37,021 bases of DNA, taken from contig SVCW01000013.1 in the NCBI GenBank assembly GCA_015058155.1, positions 1 through 37,021 on the forward strand, in the 5' to 3' direction. Under the pieces are notes generated by a model. The model was not told where the DNA came from, ran no database searches, and saw only the letters and a list, made by a program, of their open reading frames with translations. Position 1 is the stretch's first letter. Each line of letters begins with the position of its first letter. The position numbers and the translations under genes were made by a program. Positions 14,895 to 23,995 of the stretch are shown here, piece by piece. The stretch is from Clostridiales bacterium. Its GTDB lineage: Bacteria; Bacillota; Clostridia; Peptostreptococcales; Anaerovoracaceae.

Positions 14895-15752
14895 TTAAAT
14901 GTCGATTTCTTTCATCAGCGCAAACTTCTCGATTGCGATTCCGACTCCGTCTTTTTCATTATCAAGCGTTATGAAATCTGCCGCTTCTTTGACTTCAGGC
15001 TTGCCGTTACCCATAGCAACAGCAACTCCGGCAGCCTCAAGCATCGCAAGATCATTGAGTCCGTCGCCGCATGCCATCGTATCGCTGTAATCAACACCGA
15101 GAATGTCGGCAAGAGCATAGATTGCCTTTCCCTTGCTCGCATTTACATTGCTTATTTCAAGAAGTCTGTCGAATGAGCTTGTTACGTATAAATCATCGAA
15201 CTTATCAAGTTCTTCCCACATCTTCTTCTTCGCTTCCTGATCGCCGAAATGGAAATTGATGTTTTCAATCTCCGAAACGCGCTCAAAAGCAAATTCATAA
15301 AGGTCAGGCACTTCTTTTCTTGACCTTCTGAGATATTCTATACTTCCGTCCTTGATACCGTGTCTTCCCGGGTCATCGAGACTGTGGCAATCTATATATG
15401 CCCCGCCTCCTGTATGAACTTCTATCATATATGGAAGAGTTCTGAACCAGCTGAGAAGTTTTCTCGCAGTTTCTTCTTTAATAGGAGTTGAATGAATGCA
15501 CTCACCACTGTGAAGTTTCACTATTCTTCCACCGTTTGCAGTAATGGCATATTCAACACCTTCAATATTTTTGATAGCATCAGGGAGTGCCACATAGGGT
15601 CTTCCCGTAGCAATTACAATGTTTACACCGCTTTTCATCGCATCTATAAGAGCCTTCTGTGTGCGCTCACCGATTGTCTGATCGGCTTTAAGGAGCGTTC
15701 CGTCAAGGTCAAGTGCCACTATTCTTACAGGTCTTTCTCTTTCAGTAGTCAT
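14895..15752 (-). CDS. Cof-type HAD-IIB phosphatase
   Basis: A 285-residue haloacid-dehalogenase hydrolase of the Cof subfamily. These act on sugar phosphates, nucleotides or cofactor intermediates; the substrate cannot be read from sequence. Motif I is IVALDLDGTLL (Asp15 and Asp17), motif II is VIATGRPY, and motif IV is MACGDGLNDLAML, followed by GVAVAMGNGKPEVKEAAD. The C2-type cap lies between. AGGAGAT before the ATG fixes the start. It is transcribed divergently from trkA and has its own likely promoter. Confidence 0.93.
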   Translation of the reverse strand: MTTERERPVRIVALDLDGTLLKADQTIGERTQKALIDAMKSGVNIVIATGRPYVALPDAIKNIEGVEYAITANGGRIVKLHSGECIHSTPIKEETARKLLSWFRTLPYMIEVHTGGGAYIDCHSLDDPGRHGIKDGSIEYLRRSRKEVPDLYEFAFERVSEIENINFHFGDQEAKKKMWEELDKFDDLYVTSSFDRLLEISNVNASKGKAIYALADILGVDYSDTMACGDGLNDLAMLEAAGVAVAMGNGKPEVKEAADFITLDNEKDGVGIAIEKFALMKEIDI

Positions 15753-15790
15753 AATAAATCTCCTGCTATAAATTTATCGTAATTATCTAA

Positions 15791-15818
15791 ATTTTACCAC
15801 ATTTAATCCTTGATGCAA
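15791..15818 (-). promoter_or_regulatory. probable HAD gene promoter
   Basis: On the minus strand TTGCAT (15813-15818), a 16-nt spacer and TAAAAT (15791-15796), 39 nt before the HAD ATG. It is back-to-back with the trkA promoter. Confidence 0.55.
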
Positions 15819-15835
15819 TATTTACTTTTAACTGC

Positions 15836-15864
15836 TTGTAATGCGTTATACTAAGTGGTAGAAT
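15836..15864 (+). promoter_or_regulatory. probable trkA operon promoter
   Basis: TTGTAA (15836-15841), a 17-nt spacer and TAGAAT (15859-15864). The short leader contains a hairpin with stem ACCGT/ACGGT, extended by AACT/AGTT (15871-15895), just before AAGAGGTG and the ATG. A c-di-AMP riboswitch, common before potassium genes, would not fit in this space. Confidence 0.55.
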
Positions 15865-15912
15865 GAAGGCAACTTCACCGTTTTTTTACGGTAGTTTCAA
15901 GAGGTGTAGATA

Positions 15913-17277
15913 ATGAAAATTGCAATTATTGGTGCAGGGAAACTCGGCTTTAAGCTTGCAGAAGCTCTCCTCGGTGGAGATCATGCCGTAACTGTCATTG
16001 ATGTCAATGATGTAGCTCTTAATAAAGTAATATCTCAGATGGATGTTATGACTGTTAATGCTGACGGCCGTGAAATCCGTGTTCTCGAAAGCATTAATAT
16101 TTCGGGCTATGATTATTTAATTGCGTGCACAAACAGCGATGAAAAGAATATTGTAATCGCTTCTTTTGCAAAGAAGCTCGGCTGCAATCATGTAGTTGCG
16201 CGAGTACGCGAGCCTGAGCACATGAATCAGTTTGATTTCATAAAGGAAACTACGGGAATCGACTATATCGTCAACCCTGACCTTTCAATTACTCATGAAA
16301 TATATAAGTATCTTGTAGAAAAGTATACCCTTAACAACGGTATTTTCTCAAGCGGAGGCGCATCTCTTATCGAATTTGCAGCATGGAAGGTTCCTGAACT
16401 CGTTGATCTTCCTGTCACTCAGTTCAGAACTGTTCTTCCGGGAATGCTTGCTGTAGCTCTTTCGAGAAACGGCAAGGTAATCGTTCCGCACGGTGATACA
16501 GTAATCCAGAGAAACGACTATTTATATATTATAGGAGAAGAAACTCCTATCGAAGCTCTGAGTAAAAAAGTACATGTTCAGGGTAAATATACCAACCTTC
16601 AGAAGGTAATGATTATCGGCGGAGGAAAGACAGGTCTTTATCTTGCAAAAAAGCTTTCTGAATTCGGTATTTCGGTAAAAATAATAGAATCAAATAAAGA
16701 ACGTTGCTATTACCTTCTCACTCGACTCAATGATGTAATGGTGCTTCACGGCGACGGTACTGACATTGCTTTCCTTGAAGAAGAAAACTTAAATGAAATG
16801 GATGCTTTTGTTACTGCAACCGGCTATGATGAAGAGAACCTTCTTCTCGCCCTCATGGCGAAGCAGCACGGCGTCGAGGACGTAATCGCAAAAGTCAGCC
16901 GTGAAAGCTACGAAGGTATTATTGAAGGTATAGGCATTGATATGGCGCTTAATCCTCTTGATATTGAAGTAAGTCACCTGCTCAGATTCATGCATGGTAC
17001 TAAGAGATTCGTATCGTCTCAGCTTATTCAGGGTCAGGCGGAACTCATTGAAATCGTTGCAAACAACCATATGGTTCTCATGAATAAACCGCTTAAGGAA
17101 TTAAAACTTCCTGAAGGTATTCTTATCGCTGCCATCCATAGTAATGATCGGGTTATAATTCCTGATGGTAATACAGTAATAAAAGAAGGCGACCGTGTTA
17201 TCATGCTTTGCCATCTTTCAGAAATACCTGAACTCGAAAAGCTTTTCAGAACAAAAAAATTCAGCTTCTTTAAATAG
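15913..17277 (+). CDS. trkA: TrkA, cytosolic regulatory subunit of Trk potassium uptake
   Basis: A peripheral protein that binds NAD(H) or ATP/ADP and gates the TrkH channel. The 454 residues hold two tandem RCK units, each a Rossmann RCK-N followed by an RCK-C. The first nucleotide loop is GAGKLG at about 7-12 and the second is IIGGGKTG near residue 235. This is the normal full-length, double-RCK form. The start is set by AGAGGTG upstream. It is 11 nt before trkH and first of four plus-strand genes. Confidence 0.95.
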   Translation: MKIAIIGAGKLGFKLAEALLGGDHAVTVIDVNDVALNKVISQMDVMTVNADGREIRVLESINISGYDYLIACTNSDEKNIVIASFAKKLGCNHVVARVREPEHMNQFDFIKETTGIDYIVNPDLSITHEIYKYLVEKYTLNNGIFSSGGASLIEFAAWKVPELVDLPVTQFRTVLPGMLAVALSRNGKVIVPHGDTVIQRNDYLYIIGEETPIEALSKKVHVQGKYTNLQKVMIIGGGKTGLYLAKKLSEFGISVKIIESNKERCYYLLTRLNDVMVLHGDGTDIAFLEEENLNEMDAFVTATGYDEENLLLALMAKQHGVEDVIAKVSRESYEGIIEGIGIDMALNPLDIEVSHLLRFMHGTKRFVSSQLIQGQAELIEIVANNHMVLMNKPLKELKLPEGILIAAIHSNDRVIIPDGNTVIKEGDRVIMLCHLSEIPELEKLFRTKKFSFFK

Positions 17278-17288
17278 GAGAATAAGAT

Positions 17289-18749
17289 ATGTATCTTAAT
17301 TTCAGAGGGGTTATAAAGGTAACAGGTGTCTTTTACGTGGTTCTTGGCATTGTAATGCTTCTGCCTTTCCTTGTAGGTATCATCTACGGCGAAAAAGAAA
17401 GCATATATGCCTTTAGCCTTGTTGCCTTTCCTTTAATTATCAGCGGATTGTTATTATCAAAAATTAAACCATCACCTGTTCCTTTTAAAAACAGGGATGG
17501 TTTCCTTATTGTGTGCATTGCGTGGCTTTCAGCTACGCTTTTTGGTTCTCTTCCGTTCCTGATTTCAGGTTGTTGCGATAATTTCCCTGATGCATACCTC
17601 GAAGCGTGCTCCGGCTTTTCTACAACCGGTGCTACGATTTTCAATGATGTAGAAGTCCTGCCAAAGGCTATTCTTTTCTGGAGATGTTTTACTCACTTCC
17701 TTGGTGGACTCGGTATCCTTTATATGGTTATCGCTCTTCTCCCAGCGCTTGGATTCGACGGACAGACTATAGCACGTTCCGAGCTCACAGGCCCGACATT
17801 CAGTAAACTCGTTCCAAAGACAAGTACAACATCGAGACTTCTTTTTTCAATTTATATCAGTTTGACCGTATTGGAAACAATATTGCTTCTTTTAGGTGGA
17901 CTTAGCTTTTTTGACGCAATCACACATGCTTTCTCAACAATGGGCACCGGCGGAATGTCTAATTATAATGACAGTGTAGCCCACTTTGACAGTATATATG
18001 TTGAAGTTGTCATTACAGTATTCATGCTTCTTGCCGGAATCAATTTCAACCTATACTACATCGCTGCAGTACGCGGTCCGAAAGAATTTTTCATGGATCT
18101 CGAACTTCGCACATATCTTGGAATCATTGCAATAATTACGGTTCTCGTATCGGTTTACAATGCAGCTACAGGCATGTATGGTTCGCTTCCGGAAGCAATA
18201 AGATATGCGCTTTTCAATATCGTATCGCTTCTTACAACGACCGGCTTTTGTAACACCAACTATGATTTATGGGATGCATTCCCGCTTGCCCTTTTCTTCC
18301 TACTTTATTTTATAGGCGGATGTGCTTCTTCAACCGGAGGCGGTATTAAAGTGTCAAGAATTGTAGTTGTTGCCAAGCTTATCAAACGAGGTGTGCGTGT
18401 ACGTCTTCACCCTAATGCCGTAATAAAAATCAACATGAACGATAAAGTTCTTTCAACCGATACAGTTGAATCAGTTACAGGCTTTATTTTCACATATTTA
18501 TCGCTCATATTTGTCTCAACGATACTAATTGCTGCTGACGGTCATGATTTCACAACCTCTTTATCAACAGCTTGCGCAAGCATCGGAAATGTTGGTCCCG
18601 GTTTCAACGGAGTTGGTCCTGCGATGAATTACTCAATATTCTCCGGTCCTGTAAAGATTTTTCTTTCACTTCTTATGCTTGCAGGTCGACTTGAAATTTA
18701 CACATTCCTAACTATATTTTCAAGAAGATTCTGGAATCCTAACAGATAA
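17289..18749 (+). CDS. trkH: TrkH, potassium channel subunit of the Trk system (first copy)
   Basis: A membrane potassium-translocating subunit of the TrkH/KtrB superfamily, 486 residues. It has four M1-pore-M2 repeats. All four filter loops keep glycine: STTGAT at about 111-116, STMGTGGMS at 216-224, TTTGF at 316-320, and SIGNVGPG at 431-438. It should be a functional potassium pore partnered by TrkA. It is followed after 18 nt by a second trkH-like gene with GGAG before its ATG. Confidence 0.95.
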   Translation: MYLNFRGVIKVTGVFYVVLGIVMLLPFLVGIIYGEKESIYAFSLVAFPLIISGLLLSKIKPSPVPFKNRDGFLIVCIAWLSATLFGSLPFLISGCCDNFPDAYLEACSGFSTTGATIFNDVEVLPKAILFWRCFTHFLGGLGILYMVIALLPALGFDGQTIARSELTGPTFSKLVPKTSTTSRLLFSIYISLTVLETILLLLGGLSFFDAITHAFSTMGTGGMSNYNDSVAHFDSIYVEVVITVFMLLAGINFNLYYIAAVRGPKEFFMDLELRTYLGIIAIITVLVSVYNAATGMYGSLPEAIRYALFNIVSLLTTTGFCNTNYDLWDAFPLALFFLLYFIGGCASSTGGGIKVSRIVVVAKLIKRGVRVRLHPNAVIKINMNDKVLSTDTVESVTGFIFTYLSLIFVSTILIAADGHDFTTSLSTACASIGNVGPGFNGVGPAMNYSIFSGPVKIFLSLLMLAGRLEIYTFLTIFSRRFWNPNR

Positions 18750-18767
18750 TTACACAGGAGAACGCTC

Positions 18768-20240
18768 ATGAAATTTACACTGAATTTCAAATATATATTT
18801 AGAATATACGGTTATATAATACTCCTGATTGGTCTTGCAATGCTTCCGGCCTTTATAACTTCCTGGGCTTATAATGAACCTGACATAAGCATCGGATTTC
18901 TGACGTCAGGACTCGTTGCGACTACGATCGGAGCTTTGTTAATCATTGTATCGCAGCCTCAGCATCATAATCTCAAAGCTCGTGATGTTTATATGATAGT
19001 AGGACTTGCATGGCCTATTATGGCGTTTTTCGGTGCTCTTCCTTATATCGTCAGCGGCTACACAGAATCATTTGCATCTGCATTGTTTGAATCAACTGCC
19101 GGCTTCACTACAACAACTGCGACAGCTTTTATCGTTGAAGTTACGCCGAAAGGTCTTCTGATGTGGAAAGCAATCTGCCACTGGCTCGGAGGTCTTGCAA
19201 TTCTCGTTTTCCTTGTAGGTTTTCTTTCGGCTCTCGGATCTGGCGGAAACAAGATTTTCAGTGATGAATTCCCTGTACTCACTTCAGACAAGCCAATAAG
19301 TAAGTTTGCCGACTCAAAGAGAATGTTCTATGTGTATCTCTTCTTTACAGTCACAGAATTCATCTTCCTTTCATTTAGTGAAATGAATCTTTTTGATAAT
19401 CTTGTTACTACTATGGGATGTGTCAGCACAAGCGGTCTTTTCGCACATTCAAGTGGTATAGCTTACTTTGACAGTATATATATTGAAGCAGTTATAATAG
19501 TTTACACGATTCTTTCTGCAATCAGTTATACGCTCTATCCTATGATAGCCAGGGGCAGATTCAGAGAAGTCCTGCGGAACAGTGAAGTTAAAACTTATCT
19601 AACTATCCTCCTTGTTGCAATCATTATAGTCGCATTTAATCTTTTTACGACAGGAACATGTGAAACAATCGGAGACTCACTCAGATATGCTGCATTTTAT
19701 TCGGCATCGTTTGCAACAACCTCCGGATACAATGTTGTCGATTATGGCTCATGGCCGACAATGTGCCTCGTTACATTCGTAATTCTCATGCTTATCGGCG
19801 GTTGTACTGCGTCAACATCCGGCTCTATCAAAGTCGCCCGCATCATGGTAATGGTCAAACTTATGACGCAGACGTTCTATAAGAGAATCCACCCGCATGC
19901 AGTAATGGACGTACAAATCGGAGACACTCATGTATCATCACAAGTTGTGGCACGTGTAACATCATTTATTCTTTCATTCTTTGCAATCATACTCGGAAGC
20001 TCAGTCGTGGTATCGCTTCAGGGGTTTGATTTATCTACAAATTTAAGTGTAGTAATTGCAATGATGACAAACACCGGTATTTACCTCGGCGATTTCGGGG
20101 CACTTGGGTACTTCGGTATATTTTCAGATGGTCTCCAGATTTTCCTCGCCTTCCTTATGATTATAGGTCGACTTGAAATCTTCTCTGTACTTATACTGTT
20201 TTCACCATCGTTCTGGCATCCGAGCCGCACAATCGACTAA
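18768..20240 (+). CDS. TrkH-like protein with altered selectivity filter (second copy)
   Basis: A 490-residue paralogue of the preceding TrkH, alignable over its length; for example both have FDSIYVE or FDSIYIE after loop B and SLRYA or AIRYA before loop C. Loop A reads GFTTTTATAF (112-121), with Thr at the usual filter Gly. Loop B reads TTMGCVSTSGLF (214-225), with a 3-residue insertion and no GG. Loops C (TTSGY, 317-321) and D (TNTGIY, 434-439) keep one Gly each. It could be a channel of changed ion preference, a heteromer partner of the first TrkH, or a regulatory non-conducting subunit. It sits in the same operon as trkA. Confidence 0.88.
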   Translation: MKFTLNFKYIFRIYGYIILLIGLAMLPAFITSWAYNEPDISIGFLTSGLVATTIGALLIIVSQPQHHNLKARDVYMIVGLAWPIMAFFGALPYIVSGYTESFASALFESTAGFTTTTATAFIVEVTPKGLLMWKAICHWLGGLAILVFLVGFLSALGSGGNKIFSDEFPVLTSDKPISKFADSKRMFYVYLFFTVTEFIFLSFSEMNLFDNLVTTMGCVSTSGLFAHSSGIAYFDSIYIEAVIIVYTILSAISYTLYPMIARGRFREVLRNSEVKTYLTILLVAIIIVAFNLFTTGTCETIGDSLRYAAFYSASFATTSGYNVVDYGSWPTMCLVTFVILMLIGGCTASTSGSIKVARIMVMVKLMTQTFYKRIHPHAVMDVQIGDTHVSSQVVARVTSFILSFFAIILGSSVVVSLQGFDLSTNLSVVIAMMTNTGIYLGDFGALGYFGIFSDGLQIFLAFLMIIGRLEIFSVLILFSPSFWHPSRTID

Positions 20241-20305
20241 TCGCTTCCTTCATTTACGGGAAATCAACCTCTTACAACATCATATACGTATAAACAAAAC
20301 AATTG

Positions 20306-20337
20306 CGGACATTCTAATAGCAGAATGTCCGTTTTTT
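20306..20337 (+). terminator. terminator between the second trkH and the CBS gene
   Basis: A perfect 10-bp stem CGGACATTCT/AGAATGTCCG with a 6-nt loop, followed directly by six T. It is a textbook intrinsic terminator. GGAGG for the next gene starts only 3 nt after the T-run, and no promoter was seen between trkH and the hairpin. Confidence 0.9.
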
Positions 20338-20350
20338 ACTGGAGGTATGA

Positions 20351-20761
20351 ATGAAAGTAAAAGAACTTATGACCGGCGCTGTCTGTTCCGTAAAACCCGA
20401 AACTTCTCTTGAAGAAGTAGCAAAACAGATGAGAAAAATTGATACAGGAGTAATCCCTGTATGTAACGATAAGGAAGAAATACTGGGGATAATAACCGAT
20501 CGTGACATTGTAATACGCTATCTCGGATCAGGCAGGGAAATACACTCTGCAGGCGAAATAATGTCCCAGAACGTCATTTCAGTCCCTCAGGACATGAATA
20601 TACACGATGCCGCACTTCTTCTTTCACATTATAAAATAAGACGGCTCCCCGTGACTTCCGGGAACCGCCTTGTCGGTATTCTGTCTGTTTCTGATATCGC
20701 GCGCCACACTGTCATGGCTGATGAAGCCGGAGACATCATGCACGCCATTTCAAAACCTTAA
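20351..20761 (+). CDS. two-CBS-domain protein
   Basis: A 136-residue protein made of one CBS pair (Bateman module): MKVKELMTGAVCSVKPETSL begins CBS1, and AGEIMSQNVISVPQDMNIHD begins CBS2. Each repeat ends in the usual GIITDRDI or GILSVSDIA strand-helix. Such free-standing CBS proteins bind adenine nucleotides such as ATP, AMP or c-di-AMP and regulate partners. Its position after trkA-trkH-trkH suggests a link to potassium transport, but a strong terminator lies 13 nt upstream, so it is probably expressed only by read-through. It ends 26 nt from the convergent purD. Confidence 0.9.
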   Translation: MKVKELMTGAVCSVKPETSLEEVAKQMRKIDTGVIPVCNDKEEILGIITDRDIVIRYLGSGREIHSAGEIMSQNVISVPQDMNIHDAALLLSHYKIRRLPVTSGNRLVGILSVSDIARHTVMADEAGDIMHAISKP

Positions 20762-20787
20762 GCGCAGATAATTTTTCGTTAGCAAGC

Positions 20788-22053
20788 TTAATTCTTTCTT
20801 ACAATACCAATGTCGTTTCTATAGTGCGCACCTTCGAAGCTAATCTTTGCAACGTTTGCAAATGCCTTTGCTCTTGCTTCGTCGTGTGTTGCACCTGTAG
20901 CTGTAACGCCGAGAACTCTTCCTCCATTTGTTACAACTTCGCCTTTTTCGTTAAATGCAGTACCTGCATGGAATACTACGATATCATCATCAACATCGCC
21001 AAGACCAGTGATTACCTTGCCCTTTTCATAGCTTCCAGGATATCCGCCTGATGCCATTCCAACGCATACTGCTCTTTCTTCCTTCCACTTGATATCGATT
21101 TCAGCGAGTCTGTTATCGATTACAGCATCGAAGATTTCTGCGAGGTCAGTATCGAGTCTCATGAGTACTGACTGAGTTTCAGGATCTCCGAAACGGTTGT
21201 TGAATTCGATTACCTTAGGGCCTTCATCTGAAATCATGAGACCTACGAAGAGTACGCCCTTGAAATCGAGTCCGTCTTCCTGGAATCCCTTAAGTGTAGG
21301 GAGAAGGATTTCGTCCATTACTCTCTTTGAAAGTGCTTCGTCAAATACGAGTGATGGTGAATATGAACCCATACCGCCTGTGTTAGGACCTTCGTCGTTG
21401 TCAAATACACGCTTGTAGTCCTGTGCAGGTTCCATAGGAACGATTGTGTTTTCGTCTACAAAGCAGAGCATTGAAGCTTCAACGCCGTGGAGACATTCTT
21501 CTACGACAACCTTATCTCCGGCATCTCCGAATACTCTTGCGCCCATCATTTCTTCGATAGCAGCTGCAGCTTCTTCAGCATTCTGAGCGAGTACTACACC
21601 CTTACCTGCTGCAAGTCCGTCAGCCTTGAGAACCATAGGATATCCATAGATACCGATTGCATCGATGAGAGCCTGCTTGTCTGTATATTCAGTGTACTTT
21701 GCAGTAGGGATGTCATGTCTCATAAGGAATGACTTTGTGAAAGCCTTACTTGCTTCGAGCTGAGCACACTTCTTATTTGGTCCGAATACTCTGATTCCCT
21801 TTTCGCTTAAAGTATCAGTGATACCCATTGCGAGAGGAACTTCAGGTCCGATTACTGCCATGTCGATACCTTCCTTAACTGCGAATTCGCAGATTCCGTC
21901 GATATCTTCAGCCTTGATATTTACACATTCAGCAACGTCAGCAATACCTGCGTTTCCTGGTGCACAGTAGAGCTTTGTAACCTTTTCGCTCTGAGCGAGC
22001 TTCCAGCAGATTGCATGTTCACGTCCGCCGCCGCCAACTACTAAAATCTTCAT
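20788..22053 (-). CDS. purD: phosphoribosylamine-glycine ligase (GARS)
   Basis: Second step of de novo purine synthesis: phosphoribosylamine, glycine and ATP give GAR. The 421-residue length is standard. The N-terminal MKILVVGGGGREHAICWKL, the ATP-grasp segment VLKADGLAAGKGVVLA, and GPNTGGMGSYSPS with EFNNRFGDPETQ are all present. AAGGAGAT precedes the ATG. It is the last gene of the purine operon, 23 nt after the AICAR transformylase. No clear terminator separates it from the convergent CBS gene. Confidence 0.97.
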   Translation of the reverse strand: MKILVVGGGGREHAICWKLAQSEKVTKLYCAPGNAGIADVAECVNIKAEDIDGICEFAVKEGIDMAVIGPEVPLAMGITDTLSEKGIRVFGPNKKCAQLEASKAFTKSFLMRHDIPTAKYTEYTDKQALIDAIGIYGYPMVLKADGLAAGKGVVLAQNAEEAAAAIEEMMGARVFGDAGDKVVVEECLHGVEASMLCFVDENTIVPMEPAQDYKRVFDNDEGPNTGGMGSYSPSLVFDEALSKRVMDEILLPTLKGFQEDGLDFKGVLFVGLMISDEGPKVIEFNNRFGDPETQSVLMRLDTDLAEIFDAVIDNRLAEIDIKWKEERAVCVGMASGGYPGSYEKGKVITGLGDVDDDIVVFHAGTAFNEKGEVVTNGGRVLGVTATGATHDEARAKAFANVAKISFEGAHYRNDIGIVRKN

Positions 22054-22076
22054 AATAATATCTCCTTATATCAATC

Positions 22077-23264
22077 CTAGTGATGGAAAAGTCTCATTCC
22101 AGTAAATGCCATTACCATATCGTACTTATTGCAAGTAGCGATAACATTGTCATCTCTGATTGAGCCGCCAGGCTGTGCTACGAAGCTTACGCCACTCTTC
22201 TTTGCTCTTTCAATGTTGTCACCGAATGGGAAGAATGCATCACTTCCGAGTGATACGCCTGTGATTGAATCGAGATATGCTCTCTTTTCTTCATAAGTAA
22301 AAGGTTCAGGTCTTTCTGTGAAGTAGAGCTGCCACTTTCCTTCATCGAGAACGTCTCCGCTTTCATCAGCTGAAAGGTAAACATCGATTGTGTTGTCCCT
22401 GTCTGCTCTTCCGATTTCAGGCTTGAAAGGAAGATTGAGAACCTTGTCGTGCTGACGGAGATGCCAGAGGTCTGCCTTCTGTCCAGCGAGTCTTGTGCAG
22501 TGAATTCTTGACTGCTGACCTGCTCCTACGCCGATAGCCTGTCCGTCATATGCGAAGCATACTGAATTTGACTGAGTATACTTAAGAGTGATGAGCGCGA
22601 TGATGAGGTCACGCTTTGCTTCTTCTGTGAGCTTCTTGTTATCAGTAACTACATTCTGGAGAAGCGCTTCTGCGATTTCGAAGTTGTTTCTTCCCTGTTC
22701 AAATGTGATACCGAATACCTGCTTCTTTTCCTGTACTTCAGGAACATAGTCAGGGTCAATCTTTATAATATTGTAGTTTCCGTTTCTCTTGCTCTTTAAG
22801 ATTTCAAGAGCTTCAGGTTCGTATCCCGGTGCGATAACGCCGTCTGATACTTCACGCTTGATAATCATTGCTGTAGTTACATCTACAACGTCTGAAAGCG
22901 CAATCCAGTCACCGAATGATGACATTCTGTCAGTTCCTCTTGCTCTTGCATAAGCACATGCGAGAGGTGAATCATCGAGACCTTCGATATCGTCAACAAA
23001 ACAAGCCTTCTTGAGCTTTTCAGGGAGCTTTACGCCAACTGCTGCTGATGTAGGGCTTACGTGCTTGAATGATGTTGCACATACCATTCCTGTAGCTTCC
23101 TTAACTTCCTTTACGAGCTGCCAGCTGTTGAAAGCATCGAGGAAGTTGATATATCCAGGTCTGCCGTTTAAGATTTCGATAGGAAGATCTGATCCGTCTT
23201 CCATATAAATCTGTGCAGGTTTCTGGTTAGGGTTACATCCGTACTTAAGTTCGAATTCCTTCAT
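22077..23264 (-). CDS. stand-alone AICAR transformylase
   Basis: Transfers a formyl group from 10-formyl-THF to AICAR, the ninth step of purine synthesis. Most bacteria fuse this to IMP cyclohydrolase as PurH (about 510-520 residues); here only the transformylase part is present, 395 residues. The catalytic Lys-His pair is in TSFKHVSP (Lys67 and His68). The folate/AICAR region YTQSNSVCFAYDGQAIG and AGQQSRIHCTRLAG is conserved, as is AQPGGSIRDD near the C-terminus. It follows the IMP cyclohydrolase gene by 11 nt with AGGAGGAT before the ATG. Confidence 0.94.
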   Translation of the reverse strand: MKEFELKYGCNPNQKPAQIYMEDGSDLPIEILNGRPGYINFLDAFNSWQLVKEVKEATGMVCATSFKHVSPTSAAVGVKLPEKLKKACFVDDIEGLDDSPLACAYARARGTDRMSSFGDWIALSDVVDVTTAMIIKREVSDGVIAPGYEPEALEILKSKRNGNYNIIKIDPDYVPEVQEKKQVFGITFEQGRNNFEIAEALLQNVVTDNKKLTEEAKRDLIIALITLKYTQSNSVCFAYDGQAIGVGAGQQSRIHCTRLAGQKADLWHLRQHDKVLNLPFKPEIGRADRDNTIDVYLSADESGDVLDEGKWQLYFTERPEPFTYEEKRAYLDSITGVSLGSDAFFPFGDNIERAKKSGVSFVAQPGGSIRDDNVIATCNKYDMVMAFTGMRLFHH

Positions 23265-23275
23265 TTCTGATCCTC

Positions 23276-23995
23276 CTATTTATTCTTATTGATAAGACGA
23301 CTTTCATACTTGCCTGTCTTGAGGTCAATAAATCTTACGTAAAGTGATACCTTGTTATCTTCATTGAGGCCTTCCCAGAGATCGTTTGTGAAGCATTCGA
23401 TGCAGTCAGGGATTTCAATTCTTTCAGGTTCGCCTGTGAATGTAGGGATTGGATTTCCATCACAGTTATATGTGTGGATATAGTGGCCGAGTCCTGCAAC
23501 AGGAGTATAGCTGTAAGTATATCTGTTGCATACCGCTCCGTCAGGAGTACCGCTCTTCAAAATGCTCATCTTGTACTTGAAGTCTTCGCCTTCGAAGTTT
23601 AAGATACCGCTGATTCTTGGTGTGAGGTTCGGAGCGTCAGGCTCGAATTCTCTTGTTTCAAGAGCTTCTTCAAATGACTTTCCTGCTTCAAGGAAATCAT
23701 AGATAGTATCAGTCTGATCACCGTTTGTAACGATTGTGCTGTTTCCTGAAACTCTTACAGGTGAGTAGATTACGAGAGTAGGGTCAGCAAGCTTTTCAGG
23801 TTCGAATGCGTTGATGATAACTTCGTCACCGTTTTCGATAAAGATTCTGTTTCTGCTGTTTTCTGATCTGCCCATGATGAAATATGCAAATACTGCCTTA
23901 GTTCCGTCAGCACTCTTTCCAATCATGATTCCTCTTCCGCCGTAAGTATTGGCAGCAAGTAAATCCTTTGCCTTAAATGTTTCGTATACGTTCAT
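23276..23995 (-). CDS. PurO-like IMP cyclohydrolase
   Basis: A 239-residue protein of the IMP_cyclohyd (PurO-like) family, expected to close the ring of FAICAR to IMP. It is not homologous to the PurH cyclohydrolase domain. Recognisable parts are NTYGGRGIMIGKSADG with MGRSENSRNR after it, and a central DAPNLTPRISG. PurO was first known from archaea; relatives are found in Clostridia. The true ATG overlaps the purN stop as TAATG, with GGGAGA 6 nt upstream; the 20-residue extension of the open frame lies within purN and is not used. Next to the stand-alone transformylase, it completes the pathway. Confidence 0.88.
   Translation of the reverse strand: MNVYETFKAKDLLAANTYGGRGIMIGKSADGTKAVFAYFIMGRSENSRNRIFIENGDEVIINAFEPEKLADPTLVIYSPVRVSGNSTIVTNGDQTDTIYDFLEAGKSFEEALETREFEPDAPNLTPRISGILNFEGEDFKYKMSILKSGTPDGAVCNRYTYSYTPVAGLGHYIHTYNCDGNPIPTFTGEPERIEIPDCIECFTNDLWEGLNEDNKVSLYVRFIDLKTGKYESRLINKNK

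Noticed and set aside
15841..15912. Possible c-di-AMP (ydaO-type) riboswitch before trkA
   Set aside because: There are fewer than 50 nt between the predicted start and the ATG, and only a small hairpin is present.
16789..17070. Antisense frames inside trkA, purL, topA and other genes
   Set aside because: They are shadows of strongly supported genes on the other strand, with no ribosome sites or family features.
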